A stretch of DNA of 64,000 bases from Ferruginibacter sp. Lineage in GTDB: Bacteria; Bacteroidota; Bacteroidia; Chitinophagales; Chitinophagaceae. A program made the position numbers and the translations under genes. Shown in pieces: positions 62,592-64,000 of this stretch (the first letter of the stretch is position 1; the number at the start of each line of letters is the position of its first letter). Where the stretch lies: assembly GCA_025350645.1 (NCBI GenBank), contig JANXXM010000029.1, forward strand, positions 1-64,000, read 5' to 3'. Under the pieces are notes generated by a model, which did not search any database, had not been told where the DNA came from, and saw only the letters and a list, made by a program, of their open reading frames with translations.

Positions 62592-63869
62592 TTAAGGTAA
62601 ATCTATTTGTGCTGCTCCAAAATAATTGTGCAATACTTTAGGCAGGTTAATACTAGTTGTATGCTGGTTGTTTTCTAGCAAAGCCGCCATTATTCTTGGC
62701 AATGCAAGAGAAGAGCCATTAAGGCTATGCAGCAGTTGCGTTTTGCCAGCATCATCTCTGTATCTTATTTTCATTCTGTTGGTTTGAAAAGTTTCGAAGT
62801 TGCTAACAGAACTTACTTCAAGCCATTTTTTTTGTGCTGCGCTATACACTTCAAAATCATAGGTGAGTGCACTGGTAAAACTCATATCTCCACCACACAA
62901 TTTTAGCAGGCGGTAGGGTAACTCTAAAAACTGCAATAATCTTTCCACATGGTTTACCATTTCTTCCAGCACGTCATAACTTTTTTGAGGATGTACCAGT
63001 TGAATTATTTCTACTTTATCAAACTGGTGCAGTCGGTTGAGGCCACGCACATCACTTCCAAAACTTCCGGCTTCTCTTCTAAAGCAAGGGGTATATGCTG
63101 TCATTTTTACTGGTAGCTGGGCATCCTTCACAATTTCGTTGCTGTAAATATTGGTTACAGGTACTTCTGCAGTAGGTATAAGGTAAAGATTATCTTCCGT
63201 TATATGATACATCTGCCCTTCTTTATCAGGCAGTGCACCAGTACCATAAGCACTAGCTGCATTTACCAGTAGTGGTGGCGTATATTCTGTATAACCTGCA
63301 GCAGTGTTATAGTCTAAAAAATATTGTATAAGTGCACGCTGCAGTTTTGCGCCACGGCCTTTATATACCGGAAACCCGCTGCCAGTAAGCTTTGCACCGG
63401 TTTCAAAATCTATAAGGTCGTAATCTTTTATTAGCTCCCAATGCGGTTTGGCATCTGCCTCCAGCGTGGGCATAAGGCCACCTATAAGTACTGTTTCATT
63501 ATCTTCTGCCAGCTTGCCTGCTGGTACGCTTGTATGCGGCAAGTTGGGCAGCAACAGCAGTTTATTATTAAAATTTTCTTCTCGCTTTTGCAGCATACCT
63601 GCTTTTATGTTCAGTTCGTTTTTCCCTTCCACTACCTGCTTTTTTTTCTCTTCTGCTGCACCTGTTTCACCTTTTGCCATAAGCCCGCCAATGTCTTTAG
63701 AAGATATATTGATGCCCGCCTGCAGGGTTTCTGTTTCTGCCTTTAATTTACGGATGGCTTCATCCTCAGCCAGCAGTTCATCTACCAGATGCAGTGGTTC
63801 AAAATTTTTAACAGCCAGTCTTTCTTTTACCAATTCCGCATGCTGCCTGATGTAATTTATTTGTAACAT
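62592..63869 (-). CDS. serS: Seryl-tRNA synthetase
   Basis: A 425-residue class II synthetase. The N-terminal coiled-coil arm (residues about 25-105) binds the long variable arm of tRNA-Ser. Catalytic motif 2 is FRREAGSFGSDVRGL, and motif 3 is NGSSLALPRIMAALLEN. Its start faces another gene across 68 bp with a TATATTTG box on each strand type. Length is standard. Confidence 0.96.
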   Translation of the reverse strand: MLQINYIRQHAELVKERLAVKNFEPLHLVDELLAEDEAIRKLKAETETLQAGINISSKDIGGLMAKGETGAAEEKKKQVVEGKNELNIKAGMLQKREENFNNKLLLLPNLPHTSVPAGKLAEDNETVLIGGLMPTLEADAKPHWELIKDYDLIDFETGAKLTGSGFPVYKGRGAKLQRALIQYFLDYNTAAGYTEYTPPLLVNAASAYGTGALPDKEGQMYHITEDNLYLIPTAEVPVTNIYSNEIVKDAQLPVKMTAYTPCFRREAGSFGSDVRGLNRLHQFDKVEIIQLVHPQKSYDVLEEMVNHVERLLQFLELPYRLLKLCGGDMSFTSALTYDFEVYSAAQKKWLEVSSVSNFETFQTNRMKIRYRDDAGKTQLLHSLNGSSLALPRIMAALLENNQHTTSINLPKVLHNYFGAAQIDLP

Positions 63870-63897
63870 TTTATATAAAATTTATCGTCTTTTGCTG

Positions 63898-63933
63898 CAA
63901 ATATAATTGGGAAAACCTTATTTGCTACATTTG
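63898..63933. promoter_or_regulatory. Divergent TAnnTTTG boxes between serS and the last gene
   Basis: Minus-strand TATATTTG at 63898-63905 serves serS with a leader of about 28 bases. Plus-strand TACATTTG at 63926-63933 stands 4 bp before the ATG at 63938. Confidence 0.45.
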
Positions 63934-63937
63934 CGCC

Positions 63938-64000
63938 ATGCAACATGCTGAAGAAGACCTGCAGGTACGCTGGCTCAAACTGAGAATAAAATTAAAAGAG
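63938..64000 (+). CDS. Start of an unidentified gene, cut by the window end
   Basis: An ATG at 63938 opens a frame of at least 21 codons (MQHAEEDLQVRWLK...) that runs to the window end. The divergent promoter-like box and the lack of stops support it. The product cannot be recognised from this length. Confidence 0.55.
   Translation, partial: MQHAEEDLQVRWLKLRIKLKE

Overview
The window looks like a chromosome segment of an AT-rich Bacteroidota bacterium, most likely a member of Chitinophagaceae. The evidence is the long-form IspG, gliding-type genes gldC, gldD and gldE, DUF4290 and DUF3109 proteins, a 29-residue AURKAIP1/COX24-type protein next to rng, a BatB/BatC aerotolerance protein, and TAnnTTTG-type promoter boxes in place of Shine-Dalgarno sites. 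Nearly all of it is housekeeping or envelope DNA. I see no rRNA, tRNA, CRISPR array, prophage or complete insertion sequence.

Layout. 1-2.5 kb: end of creD, a Coq4-like protein, dgkA, a DUF1361 protein and a small membrane protein (+). 2.9-4.7 kb: orphan OmpR-type regulator and a di-haem peroxidase (-). 4.8-14.3 kb: HerA-like ATPase, VanX-like dipeptidase, RelA/SpoT, a stand-alone MmeI-like restriction-modification enzyme, an M20 amidohydrolase and a small helical protein (+). 14.3-14.7 kb: a MITE-like element. 14.7-17.9 kb: persulfide dioxygenase-rhodanese, ArsR regulator, tsaB and an orphan hydroxyacyl-CoA dehydrogenase-like domain (-). 18-20.3 kb: ridA, D-2-hydroxyacid dehydrogenase, greA, HIT protein (+). 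20.3-35.6 kb, mostly minus: L,D-transpeptidase, LpxH-like hydrolase, propeller-phosphoesterase, lipid A-type acyltransferase, nadB, Fic, ispG, BatB-BatC fusion, class D beta-lactamase, DUF3109. 35.7-39.9 kb: gldD, a membrane protein, gldE, ssb, mutY (-), then an HU-type gene, a TPR protein, the mS38-like mini-protein and rng (+). 43-46.7 kb: DsbA-like protein and polA (-). 47-57.3 kb: two cyclophilins, gcvH, VanZ, DUF4290, murA, gmk, a CorC-type protein, a glycosyltransferase, gldC, YqeY, CvpA and an Hpt protein (+). 57.4-60.6 kb: DUF1501, DUF1800 and a cytochrome c (-). 60.7-64 kb: AlkB-type monooxygenase, M50-like protease (+), serS (-), and the first codons of another gene.

How the parts fit. 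Much of the content serves the envelope: MurA, CvpA, L,D-transpeptidase, D-Ala-D-Ala dipeptidase, undecaprenol or diacylglycerol kinase, LpxH- and LpxL-like enzymes and a beta-lactamase. Gliding is represented by gldC, gldD and gldE.

The least explained material is small. Short repetitive elements occur between genes and also inside ispG, polA and probably the DsbA-like gene. They include degenerate heptanucleotide tandem repeats, a nested 52-bp palindrome, REP-like hairpins and a 25-bp block shared by two intergenic elements. The fic upstream region holds two TCCTAA-N11-TTAGGA palindromes of identical geometry, possible operators. Several genes have a TAnnTTTG box only 4-5 bp before the start codon, which suggests leaderless or near-leaderless messages.
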